Positions 9,978-22,235 of a stretch of 64,000 bases of DNA are shown here, one piece after another (position 1 is the stretch's first letter; every line of letters begins with the position of its first letter). The stretch spans positions 124,001 through 188,000 of the forward strand of contig JAHLEZ010000042.1 in the NCBI GenBank assembly GCA_020726505.1, given 5' to 3'. The notes under the pieces are model-generated. The model worked only from the letters and a program-made list of their open reading frames with translations, did no database searches and was not told the origin of the DNA. The stretch is from Leptodontidium sp. MPI-SDFR-AT-0119. Its lineage: Eukaryota; Ascomycota; Leotiomycetes; Helotiales; Leptodontidiaceae. Position numbers and translations under genes: made by a program.

Positions 9978-12900
9978 TTATTTAACTAAAATCGATTATT
10001 TCTGCGCTTTACACTATTTTTATAGAGCTTATAGTTACAAAAATTAATAAGTTAACTCTAGCGATTCGATCACTCTTGTGTTAACTATATACTCCTTTTC
10101 GTAGCAGTTTACTTACTCTTAAAGAAGCTCCGGCGATTCGATTACTCTTGCGTTAAGGCTGTGTTCCCTTTAACTTTGACTAGCGCTTTTTCTTAACTAA
10201 AGAGGCCTCTCTAATTCTAATTCGCTTAATTAGTTTATTCTCACTTAATTTTATAAGAGAGGCTTTATTTACGGCGAGTATTATTAGCTCGCTTATATAC
10301 GTAAGGGCTTTATCTACTACTTAAGTAAAGGCTTCTTCTATTATAATAAGTGAAATATATACCGGAATCACTACTTATAAATAAGTACGATTCTTAAGTA
10401 TAATAGTTAAGGGTATACTCGTGCTCTCTTTAAGCGGAGGTATACTTACACGTAATAATTCATCCGCGATTAAGTCTATAAAAGGCATTTAAGAGACACT
10501 AGAGCTCTAAACTAAAGGTAGTATACTCTCTAAGGACCAAAGTCCAAGATTCTTTTAAGCTTATAGTAAATTTGCTTTCTCTATTACCCCTGAGTTTAAG
10601 AGACTAAGAGCACCGCTCGACTCTTCGAGAACTCTAGTTTCTATTAAGTCTATATCAAACAGTCCAATTTCCTTAAAGATTAATTTAACGTCTTAAATCT
10701 CGTCTTCTTTAATAACTTCTACTACGTCTTTAGCTTTAGAAACGAGCTAGCCGGCCTATTTCTCGTACTTAACTAAGTTAAAGAAGACGTTCTCGTCGAA
10801 GGTCACATTCCGTGAAATAATAACTTAATATAAAATTAGCACTTAAATCTTATATATATTACTAGCAACGTAGCCAACAAAATAACTAATATAAGCTCTA
10901 AGGAGCACCTTAAATACTCGTTTATTATTTCCTACTTCCTGATCCTTAATTAAAGAGTAAGCTCGCGATCTATAAGCGTATATTCTATTCTAATCCGGCT
11001 AAAGGTCTACAGTCAATTTCTTAATTATAACTAAGTCGTAAAAGCGGAAATAACCGCGAAACTAAGTATCAAGGGTCTCGTTAAGCGATTTCTAGCCTCG
11101 ACTCTCTAGCGGGCTTATATTATATAAAAACGCTACCGCTTAAGTCACTTCTAACTAAAGAGCTTCTAGGAGGCCTACAGTTACTCGCATTATAATTGAC
11201 TTTTTAATAATTTCCTTTCCGACACACTCTAAAAGACTATTTAATTCGTAAGTATAAGTCAGACTTAATTCGATTTAGATGCCTTGTTATTAAGTCTACT
11301 TTTAGTATCTCGATATACCTTAAGGGGGGATCACTACTCTCTCGTTGTCGTGCTTTAAAATACAAATATAAAGGCTATACTTCCGTTTAATCTAATTATC
11401 GACAAATTACAGGATTTCTAATATCGCCGTTAATAATTTATTTAGAATCGGGAAAACAAGGATTTTTCTATTATACTCGTCTTTAATAACAAACAACTAA
11501 TTAAAGCCGTCGTAACTAGGGTCGTAGTCGAAAAGGTCCCACGCAAGTCTCTAAAAAGGTCGTAGAGATACGTTCTCTGAGGGCCTTCGAGAATTGACAT
11601 TTATAGCTCGAGCTATAGAGTAGTACTTGTATTTAGCTCTGCTTATTCCCTTAATTTTGACGTTCCTAGTATTCTCTACTAATATATAAAGAGCCTTGGG
11701 GCTAAGGTGCCCTGCTCTCGCATATTATACTTCTTCTGAATCTATGTGTAGCTTTAAGTAATCTCTCGATCTCTTGAAGGGTCTTAGTATGTGCGCAAGG
11801 GTGGGATATAATAGCGTACTAGTATTACTTAATAAAATAAATAGAATAAGGTAGTTTAAAGTGTTTTTGTATTTAAAGAAAACTAATTAATACTTCTGAA
11901 CTAAAGTACACATAACGTTACTGTTAGTAGGCTCCCTAAGACGTAAAGTTACGTCAAAACCGTTAATCTATAACCCTACGTTTAAGAGTCTTACCTCCGA
12001 GATAATATTAACATAAAAACCTTTAATAACTACCACATTCGAGAACTCTAAATCGATTATACCTCCCAGAGTAATAAGCGCGTTCTTTAAAAGACGACGA
12101 CTTCTACTAATAATAAGTAGGCTAAATATGCTAACTTTTACTATATCTTTATAACTTAAAGGAATAAAGGAGCCTGGGATTAATAAAGACTTATCGTTAA
12201 CTATATATATAATACTATAGTTATTAAGAAGAGTACTCTTATAGAGCGGATGTCGGCCGTTACTAAGCGCGAATATACTTAGAGTCTAAAGAGCGGAAAG
12301 GTTTATAATAACATATGTAATCTTTAAAACAAGTCTATCAGAGGTCTTAGGGATCTCGGCTACTACTTTACTAGGCTCCTTAACTAAAACGGTCTTACGT
12401 AAAGTACTCTACTCCAGTTTATTTACTTCTTTTCAAATAAGCTCGACTTAATCAGGAGTCACTTAGTACTTTCCGGTAGTTTAACTATAAAGTATAGCCT
12501 TAAGACAGTTATAAGTAGTCGGTTTCTAATAGTATTTAAAATTTAAATCCGAGAAAGCGATTATATAAGGGCACTTGTAGTGCTTCTTATCTCGTCTATT
12601 ACTAAGGGTTACAAAAATGCCGTTTCTAAGGTAAAGGCCGTGCTTTTTAATAGACTTTACGTCTTCTATAACTCGCTGAAACTATAATCTATAGTGTAAT
12701 AAGGAGTATTTCGGTTCCCTAACCTCCGTCTAGCTTCTGAGCACCTGATCCTCTATGATAAGCTCGTCCTTCCGGTTCTTGTGAAAATAGGTGAGCCAAT
12801 CAGAAGAGAGGAAGCGCAGTAGGTGAACACGTGATTAGAGACAAAGTAGATTGCTTGCTTACTTGAGAAGAGCCATAAGGGCTCTTCGGTAGTTATATAT

Positions 12901-13828
12901 ATAATATTAGCTTCTCTAGAAGCTTCGACGACTACGTAGTCGATTACGTGGCTCTTACGGACTACGTAATCGAATACGAGAGTAATTTCCGAGCCGCGTA
13001 AGCAGTGGAGATTACTTCGGTTATTCTCTAGCGTAGAATCGGCACGAGTTACCGAAGTCAAAATCTAACAGTTCTTAGCGAAAACAGGGTCTTATTTGGC
13101 TCCGATAGCGTTTAAGAACCTTTCCGTAGCCAAGGGTCCTAAAACGAGCTCAGAACCGGCTGATTTGCACTCGTAGTAAGACAGAAACTAGTTCCGACAC
13201 TAAGTTATAACATCAATGCGATCGTCGTAGGCTTATTATATTAAGAGAGAATAAGTCAATTCGATATCGCGTAGGCTAGTGGCCTTGGAGGGGGCGCAGT
13301 ACTAGCGAAGCTCTTATACGATCTTTTGAATAGTGTAGGTGCGCTCGTTGACTTAAGTTAAGGAAATGATCTCGAAGAGTGAGGGGTCAATATAGTCAAT
13401 AACCTAAGTGTAGAGTTGATTATATTTAGTAACCACGTTACTTTAGTTGCTCTTTTCGACAATAAAGACCTTAAAGGCTCTATTATATTCAGATTCGACT
13501 ATAGAAAAGAGTATTACTAGTGCGCCGTCTAATCGTTCTATATTTTTCTTTTAAAGAAACTCAGTCTCTATATTAAAAACTGGTGGATTTATTATAGGAG
13601 ACGGAATATCAGGTCTATTAAGGTCGACGAGCGGCTAAAGGCCTCTATTGTGCGCTTAAGCTTGAAATTCAGTGTTAAATTTAGTCTAGCCCTTCCGGTC
13701 CTTAATGCGGTCGCTCCTGGAGTCGGCTATAATTAATTTCCTAGAAATAGAGCGTAGGTGAAGACGTGTAGTAATCGTTGGAGAGAGTAAAGAAGAAGAG
13801 ATAGAGTAGTATTTTACTGAGTATAAAT
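9978..13828 (-). mobile_element. Ty1/copia fragment, RIPped, minus strand
   Basis: AT-rich DNA full of stop codons. On the minus strand, recognisable copia pieces run from right to left. A GAG-pre-like segment with R-L-G-H-type residues lies near 11780-11810. An integrase segment at about 11300-11660 contains W-D-L-F-D-Y-D-P-S-Y-D-G-F-N and V-I-K-D-E-Y, then K-H-D-N-E-R. The segment after the integrase lies at about 10670-10930 (Y-F-V-G-Y-V-A-S-N-I-Y and V-T-F-D-E-N-V-F-F). The RT would lie beyond 9978, where the gypsy element interrupts it. On the right it is bounded by the LTR of another gypsy. No LTR of its own was identified. Confidence 0.75.
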
Positions 13829-14079
13829 TGTCGGGGCTCTAAGAGTTATGTAGCTCTTAACTATTACGTAGAATACTAAAAGAGTAGAGAAGTGGGAATT
13901 AATAAAGTAATAGGGAGTAAAAGATTAATTAAGAAGTGCTCTACCCTCTCGTTGAGAGGAAAAAAGCTAGTTATATATATGTCAAGTAAGTAAGTTTAGT
14001 TAGTTACAGGTATGCAAGAAGCACGCCTGGCCGCTTAGTGGGCTCGCGTAGCAGGTGCCGCTAACCATGTACCGTGACA
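13829..14079 (-). repeat. LTR (3') of a minus-strand gypsy element (251 bp)
   Basis: On the plus strand it runs from TGTCGGGG to CCGTGACA, giving short terminal inverted TGTC/GACA ends. Directly beyond (14080-14087, CCTCCTTT) is the complement of a purine tract AAAGGAGG, placing the 3' LTR on this side for a minus-strand element. Confidence 0.72.
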
Positions 14080-15728
14080 CCTCCTTTATTTATAAAGTTA
14101 TTTATAGAGCCTCCTCACGGTTGAGTTTCTCTATTATTATAGCCGGCGGCTTTAAGTTAATTAAGTCCTAAGAAGTCCTTAGCTTAACGCCGTTAAGTAG
14201 TTAAAAAGGAGATAGGCGGCCTAAGGACTTGTGTAGTAACGTTAATTAAGTAATATTTATAATTAATAAGAGGTCGCTCTAGTTGTCTTAGTAATAATAG
14301 TAAAAGGGACAAAGCCGCTACTTAATATATTAGTTCGTTACTTTTGTCTAGCCGTCGACGTTTAAGTTATACGCCGTCGTTAGTTTTACCTTAGTCCCGA
14401 GGATATAATAGTACTCTTTCTAAAAGAAGGAGACGAACTAAGGTCCTCGGTCTAAGACAATAAAGTCCGGCATACTAAAGTGTCGAGTCTAATAGACAAG
14501 AAAGAGAATAGTTATACTTTTAGCTATAATTGTATTATTATAAGGTATTAAGACCGGTTTCTTAAATAAGCGGTTAACGATAACTATAACAAAGTTGTAG
14601 CCGTACTTGTCGAGTAATAGCTTCGTAAAGTTTATCGTAAAGTGTTAATATAGCCGAGTAAGTATTAGTAGGGGGTATAAGAAACTAGGAGTCTTATCCC
14701 TACGGGCTTTTTGTCGAGAGTAACTATAGTTTATTACGTATCAAGCTATGTCCGTAGTAAGGCCGTTCTAATAATATTTACGACTTAGTAATACCTTTAT
14801 CTTTCTAATCCTCGCGTGTACTACCGAAAGTTAGGAATATATATAGCGAATAAGTATCGTCCGAAGCTCCGGCGGTTTTAAGGGCACTTCTAAGCGTCTT
14901 TAGAAAAGTAATTTGTCGTTTATTAACTCGTAATCTAATAACTATTCCCTGGCTTTTTATTAAAGAGGCTCTAGCGAAGGCAAAGACTTATTAGCTAAGA
15001 GTACTTAATTAATAATATTGTATCCCGCGATATCGTAGGCTACTATAGAGTTAAGGTCTAGCTCTTCCGGCGTAGGGATTTCTAGGTCGACTAGTACTCC
15101 TGTATTAGGCTTAGGTTCTGGTTCTAGCTCGTCACGTGGCTCAGTGTCATAGTCCGGGATTATGGCCTCCACAGGTGCTAGGGGTATCGTCTCTACGACT
15201 TCGATATAGGCGTCTATAAGATCGACGGCGGAGAGTTAGAGGTCGCTGGCGACTCGCGAGTCGATTTTGTTAGTCGGAATTAACTGTTAATTATAAATAG
15301 CCCGCTTACGTGCCTCTGTAACCGTGAAGTCTTAATCCCGTCGAGGCAAGGTATCGGCCAACGTATTAATCGTCTTAATATAATATATAATCGTAAAATA
15401 AAAATCCGCAAAGAACTCAGCCTATCGAGCCTGCCTAATTATAAGGTCCTTAGTAGTCATAAAGTACTTTAAGGCCTAGTAGTTCGTGTAAACAAGGACA
15501 TTTCTCTAGGCACCTAAGAGCTCTAGGCGATATTACTTAAATAACCGGAAAATCGCTAGTATCTCTTTATTATAGATTAAGTAATTAAGCTCAAGGTCTA
15601 TTATAGTTTTAGAGAAGTATCCCACGGGGTAAAAAGTACCGTCTTCTTATAGTTAAGATAAAATCCTAGCGACGACTTCGTCAAAAGAGTCGGTCTCTAG
15701 CCGTATTTATTTAATAAGGTCGTAATAA
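14080..15728 (-). pseudogene. Gypsy pol 3' part (RNase H and integrase), RIPped
   Basis: Minus-strand translation gives a gypsy RNase H at about 15400-15710 (E-T-D-S-F-D-E-V-V-A, then P-V-G-Y-F-S-K, L-N-Y-x-I-Y-x-K-E-x-L-A-I, V-Y-T-N-Y). A tether follows at about 15000-15400, then an integrase core at about 14420-14620 with V-I-V-I-V-N-R-L-F-K-K-P and L-D-R-G-P-x-F-V-S. Many stops are RIP-type. The 5' part is missing because the RIPped gypsy copy starting at 15729 interrupts it. The family differs from the gypsy at 1-9977. Confidence 0.82.
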
Positions 15729-16008
15729 TGTGGCGGGGACAGCCGCCAATTTCTTTTGTCACATGACTAAGCTAGTCCTTCGCATATATAAGGAGCTAAC
15801 ACTTGACTATAAAACGTCAAGAACGTAACACTAGATATATTCTATTTATTAGAACCTTTTCCTTCCCTTCCTTTATTAATTCGTACTCTCTAGATATATA
15901 ATATCTTTAGATTTAATTAATTTATTATTTATAGAGCCTAGAATCTCCTCTAATAACTCGCTATATACTACCCTCTTATTATGTAGATTAAGGTTCGTCC
16001 CTCCTATA
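15729..16008 (+). repeat. 5' LTR of the RIPped gypsy copy (280 bp)
   Basis: It matches the LTR at 9698-9977 end to end without length change, differing mainly by C-to-T and G-to-A transitions. It starts TGTGGCGGGGACAGCC. Confidence 0.92.
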
Positions 16009-16881
16009 TATTTTTAGTCACTGACATAAGGAGTAAGTTACTATTAGAGGAGGAACTAAGTAAGTATAATAGTGAGGCCCTTATATATTAACTTATATAA
16101 GGAGAGTCAAAAAAACGACAATTGTCTAAACTAAGGGAGCTATTCAGTTAGTTATTTCTTAGCCCTTAAAGTAAAACGACGAATATAAAGAATATAGACC
16201 TTTGACTTAAGGAGAACGAAGACTATTAAGGAACTAAGGAAAGCTACAAAGTAAGAGCACTTATAATACTAAAAAATCTATCTCCCTTAAGCCATTATTT
16301 TAATTCTATCGTTCCGAGACACAATACCTAGCCACTTCGTATTAGTTTCTATTTTCAGCGAAGGTTCTAGTGTTTTAGACGTAACTAGTATTCTTTAAAC
16401 GCTAGGAAAAGTCGAGACTTTATAACGGAACTAGAATTAATATATTAAAGGCTTAAGCGGAGTACTAGCGAGCTTGTATTTTAGAGTGTTCGGTGAGACA
16501 TAGAACTTCTAGGCTAGTCTAAAGCCTAAGTAGCTTATACTAAGTGTTAATCTCCTTACTTTGTTTTCTTATTATATTTACTTTTATTATTTTTATAATT
16601 TCCGTGTATAAGCCTTAAACTTTAAGGCGTGTTTTAGTTTAATAGTTATTAGCGTTCACTAGGGGCTAACTAAGGAGTACGGCCCTAAACTTTCGCTAAG
16701 AGTTATTGATATTTATCTCGCTTTAAGGTAAGTAAGAGCTTATATACTTTTTGTTTTAAGGGAGGGGGTTTCCTTTATATTTCTTTAGTAATTAATACAT
16801 TGTATTTTCAGTTACTTTCTTATATTTTAATTAACGACATTATTAACTTACCTTATTACGACCTTCTTACGACAACGCACG
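16009..16881 (+). other. 5' untranslated internal region of the RIPped gypsy copy
   Basis: 873 bp between the LTR and the gag ATG. A primer-binding site should start within a few bases of 16009, but mutation prevents recognition of the tRNA. No other feature was seen. Confidence 0.6.
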
Positions 16882-19800
16882 ATGTCAAATAACAGAAACA
16901 TTAACTACGGCTATAGTAACTTTAAGATAAGTGGGTTTAGTAATATTATAATGCCCCTTAGCTCTATTTTAATAAGAGTAACTCCTCCGTTTAGACTTAG
17001 AATTACTACTAGGCTAAGTATTAATACCTTTATACTCTTTAAGGACATTATTTCTTAAACCTCAGAGACTTCTTAAAAGAGGAATAAGGGAAAGAAAGAA
17101 AAGTAAGGGACTAGTAACTCTGATTTTATTAATTTTACAGGGCTACACTAATACTCCGGCCTTACCTTTACTATAAACGACTTAAAGAACCTGAAAATCT
17201 ATCTTAGTTAACTTATACTTATCGCCGGAACCCTAAATACCCTTATCTTTAATAAAATCAATGTCAGTAATTACTTCCGGATTCTCGATCGATACTTTAT
17301 AACTTATATAGTCACTAGTAATCAAGTCAAGAAAAAATAAGTTATTAAGTACGCTACTTAAGCTTATATATAGACTATTTAGAAGCTTTTAAGCTTTAAA
17401 GAGAGTAGTTATACTAGCTTTAAGGATACTATAATTTAGGAGTATTAACGTGATAATATAGAGTGTCGCTTATATACTAACGGTTATCTTAACCGACTTA
17501 AGTATAACTTCAAGACTCTTATAGGGGACGGCGAGCTTACTCCCGAACAGTGCCGCGACTTCCTCTAAGTATTTAAAGAGGTTACTATTAACTATATTAA
17601 CTATAATAACTTCACTAATAAGTAAGCCTCTATAAGATTAATCTTCTCCCTTCCTTAAAATCTATAAACTAAAGCTATATAGGCTACTTTTAAGAATAAT
17701 AAAACCCTAAACATTAATAGTATAAACTTATTTGAAAAGGTCTACTTTATTATAGAGGCCCACCTTAACTCCGAGAAGGAACTAAGTGTTATTACTAAAG
17801 AGTAAGACATCACTGACCGAGTATAAAGTAATACTAATAATACTAACCTATTTACTAAGCGCTTTATACTTTAGCTAACGACTTATATTATTCCGCCTTG
17901 TAGTAGTAGGCTAATACCCCGGCACTAGTTTGACTTTACTAACTACAAGGACAACTTTACACGGGATAAGATTTCTAGAGTACTAAAGTAATAAGACAAA
18001 GAGCTATTTACACTTAATTTCCTTCTTACCTTAGAGAAAGTTATTAAGAACTTAAGTAAAGTTAACACAAGAGATTTAGATTTTATTACTAAAGGATTAA
18101 AACACATAAGGATTCTCGGAGTAGTAGTTTAAAGAGCCTCTAATACTAACTTTACTACTGAGGTTAATATATTTATGTTCTTTAAAGAGGCCTAAGAGTA
18201 AGCTACCGTCGACTATAATATAATAAATTCGAGTTCCTTAAGATACAACAAGCGCGCCAGGGATAATTATAATTGTCATTAGTATATAAATTAATACTAA
18301 TTAGACATAAGACCTCAAGAGTATTATAATTACATAAACTAATACTATAACTATAAGAAATAAATTAGTCTTAGTATTATCCACGAAGCCGACGATACTA
18401 ATTACATTTATATTAGCCTATAGTAAGAGGGGAAGAAGTTATACCCTATCTAGTTTCCCTTGGACGGAAGGTCTAAAAGACATTATATTTTAATATAAGT
18501 CTTAAACACCCCGTACGACTTTAACCTTAAACGTCAAGCTAAAGTAATTAAAGAACTCCTTAAGGCAAGAAAAGAAGCTGCGTTTACTAAAGAAAAGGGA
18601 GATAAGAGGACACAATTTCCGACCGTTTTTATTATAAGTTATATTAAGCTTATTAAAGAACTTACGGGGGACCTTAACTCGGATATTATTAATTAATAAG
18701 ATTATATTAAATACTAATTAACACAAATCTAAAATTTACTAGTATATGGCACTAATAGTACTGATTCTGAAGCTATAGTAACTCCGGTTAAGACTAAGTA
18801 ACGAAAGGGAGCACTTAGACAAGAACTATATAAGACTTTAGACAAGCTTTAAGAGAAGATTAAGTCTTAATTTACTTATAATAAATTAAAGGCATCCCGC
18901 GATATTAAAGAACTAGTTAAGTTCGTTAATATTATAGACGTCGACAACCTAGTAGAGACTAAAATAATACCGTAATAAATTCTAGCCTATAATAAGTCTA
19001 AAGTCTCTGACTTAAGTACGAAAACGACATTTACTATAACACTAAAAATATCTTCTAAAACATTACTTACTAGTAATATAATAAGAAAGAGAACTTCGAA
19101 GTCTGAGGTACTAATAATATTATCGGCTATCTTTAGACTTATATCTCGTATAGTGTCATCCCGAAGTCCTCGCGTATAAGAGGCGTTAACTCGGAATAAT
19201 TATAAGCTTAATAATATCTTAAACAAATTATTTATATAAAAGGAGCTTCCCGGAAACCTTATACTAAGAGAAATTATAGTCCTTATAGACTCACTTAGAG
19301 TATCTCGTCTCTCTACTAAAACAATTAACCGACGTATATAAAAGGAATTAATTGCTAATATTAATACCTTAGAATTCAAAGAACTAGAGTTAATAATTAA
19401 GGAAAATATTATTATATATAAAAAACTACTTCACGGCACTCTATACTCTTTTGAACCTCTATATTACTAATATTTCTGTGACTACGAACTATAGACGATA
19501 ACTTAAGGAAATTAAATAAGAAGGCCTTAAGTTAAAGTATAAGTATTAAGAAGAGTACATTATAACTCACAGCTTTATCCTAAGAAATCTACTAGTGGCA
19601 AAGTTTAGAATATAATAAAGACACTAACGACTTCAATTATTTATATAATAAGAAGCTCTCATTAATAACTCAATACTATAACTTATAATTAATACTATCT
19701 TAGTCTTTAGTCCGATCTTTATAATATTACTTAAAACTATAATACTACTTAATAAGTATATCTTTAAGAACCTTCTAACGAAACACACTCGCGCTTAAGA

Positions 19801-20392
19801 ACTATTATATACTAAAGTAGCCTTACTAAAGACAATAACTAAGACAAGAAACTTATACTTCTCGCTAGCACTAAAGGTTATTATCACTATACTTAGCCGA
19901 ACTAAGGTCACTAATATTAGAGCTACCCTTAATATAAGAGCTAAAGTTAATTATATAATACTTAAAGTAATTACTCTCCTAAAGCTCCTTATTATTAAAA
20001 GCCAGACTATAGCTTTAAAGACAATCACTAGAGTTAAGTCCCGATTTGTTAGTTTTACTAATAATGTTACAGTTACTATAAGTAACTACGTTATTAACAA
20101 TAAATTTTATATTATAGACGCCCCTAATATAAAGGTCATTCTAAGCTTTCTATTCTTTTATAAAGCTAGAGTATTATTCTATTATCTTAGAGACTATAAT
20201 AGAGGTATTATATTAGCTCAGTTTTAAGATTAGCAATTAAGAGACATTATTATAATCAAAACTAACGATATTATAAAGGATACTAAGGACACTGAAGTTC
20301 TTTAGGAAAAAAACAAGATAAGTATAATCTTTTTAAAACAAACGGACTTTAAAGATAGTTACGAAGAAGAAGACTTCTCGAGAAAAGAGTAA
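16882..20392 (+). pseudogene. RIPped gag-protease pseudogene
   Basis: The ATG at 16882 is in frame with the aligned start of the un-RIPped Gag frame (338 codons upstream of it), so it is the likely ancestral start. From 17894 on the sequence is colinear with nt 1-2501 of the first element. Dozens of in-frame stops result from CAA/CAG and TGG changes. The slippery heptamer is also mutated (GAGAAAA). Confidence 0.88.
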
Positions 20393-21956
20393 CTAACTAT
20401 ATATTAAATATTACTATTAGTGCCTTAAAATACTCGATTAACCCCTTATAATATAACCTTTAACTACTAAAGCTTAGAGGCAAGCTTTATAAAGGGGGGG
20501 ACGAAGTAGTATTAAGTAATAATAATAGAGGCGATATTATTTTTATTAAGTACTTAGAAAGAGAGTTTTACGTCCTGAAATTAATACTTAATAATTTTTA
20601 GTAAGAGGTAATCTTAATATATTCTTAAAGAAGAGGTCAACTACAGAACTATTCTTTCTTAGAGCTTTTAAAGCTAGTTCTTTAACTAAAGCCACGCCTA
20701 CCTTCAAATAGACAAAGAACTATAACGATCTCCTAATTAAGAACCCCTTTCGAAGCACTTAGAACACTACTACTCAGATTAACATTATATATAAATCGAA
20801 AGCCAAGAAAGTATAACTAATTAACGAAGTCGACTTTATAAGCGACCCCTTAAGAGGAAGAGATAATTAATATAAGAAATCAAAAGACAAAGGGATTAAA
20901 TAAAAACAATTAAAGAAATATTAAAATTTATTATTATTACACTTTATTAATATACCCCGTAACTCCCGACTTACGTCAGAGAGACTAGCTAAACTTAATG
21001 TCAAGAAGCTGTTATAACCTAAAGAGAGAGCTCTCTTCAATAAAATAATAATTAATAAAGAAGGAGTTATAGCGTTTAACTGGCCTAAATATAATAAATT
21101 CTACGAAGATGTCTCTCCTTTAGTCGTTATTAAGACTATTAAATATAAAGCTTAGTAAGCCCTTAACTTTCCGTTACTACGAGCTTTAGTCCCAGAAGTT
21201 ACGAAGATAATATAAAAGTGTCTTAATAAGGGTGTTCTTAAGCTTTCTAAAGGCTTATACTAAAATACTTAGTTTTTAGTGAAAAAAAAGGAATCTAGAA
21301 AATATAAACTTATTAACTTAACTATTATATTAAATACTATTACACGAAAGGATATTAATCTTTTACTTTTAATAAATAAGTTCTCTAAAGAATTCGCCAG
21401 TTATTACGTCGTTAGCCTCGTTAACTTATACTCCGGCTATAATTAATAAACTCTCTATAAGTCTAGCCGAGACATAACTGCCTTTTATATTCTAAACGTA
21501 AGCTTAGTTAAGAATATAACTCTCTCCTAAAGTACTATAAACTCTATTACTTAGTTTATTAGAATAATTACTCGTATATTAAAGCCACTAATTCTTAGCG
21601 TGTTTATACTATTCTTAGATAATATAAGAGTTAAGGGACTATATATAAACTATAACTAAGAAGAAGCTTGTCCTAAGATTTAAAGATTTATCTTAAAGTA
21701 TATTTAGAACCTCGATAAGACGCTAGAACGCTTAGAAAGAGTAAGTGTTACTATTGGCTTAAAGTCTTAGTTTTATTTAAACAGTATAGACATTGTGAGA
21801 TACGCCTATAACTTTAAGGGGAAAGAACCTTTAACGAGACACTTAATTAAGATCAAGAACTAGAACCTATTAAGTAACTTAATAGAAGTTAAGGCATTCT
21901 TCAGCCTTATTATTTACTTCCGAATTTAAATCAAAAACTTCCGACTAATCGCTAAG
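20393..21956 (+). pseudogene. RIPped pol pseudogene, 5' part (protease-RT linker and RT)
   Basis: Colinear with nt 2502-4070 of the un-RIPped element, including a mutated copy of the internal polypurine tract near 20490 (AAAGGGGGGGACGAAG). The reading frame is destroyed by stops. It continues after the copia insertion at 29569. Confidence 0.88.
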
Positions 21957-21961
21957 CTATT

Positions 21962-22235
21962 TATTAGTATCTAACTAAGGTTCGATACTTAATATTAAGG
22001 TAATAAAGAATATAACAAGTAAAGTTTAATTAAGTATATTCCGTGTGTCCCTTTTATATAAAAGGGAAAGTTACCTTAAATATATTAAGTATTAAACCTT
22101 ATAGCTCGTATAAGTATTACTCGTACGAAACTAGGAGGCAAGGTATAAAACTAAGCTTTATTTGGCTAAGAAAGACGACTATCTTTAGAAGCTATTAGAG
22201 TAAGAGAATGCCCCTTAATTAAGGCTATCTTAACA
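21962..22235 (-). repeat. LTR of nested copia element (274 bp, left; 3' LTR in element sense)
   Basis: It pairs with 29290-29563 at identical length and differs by transitions. On the plus strand its ancestral start TGTTAGTATC has become TATTAGTATC. Confidence 0.9.

Noticed and set aside
12753..13061. 102-codon minus ORF in the RIPped copia fragment
   Set aside because: It lies inside a RIPped element in the gag-side region with no recognisable motif; treated as part of the copia remnant.
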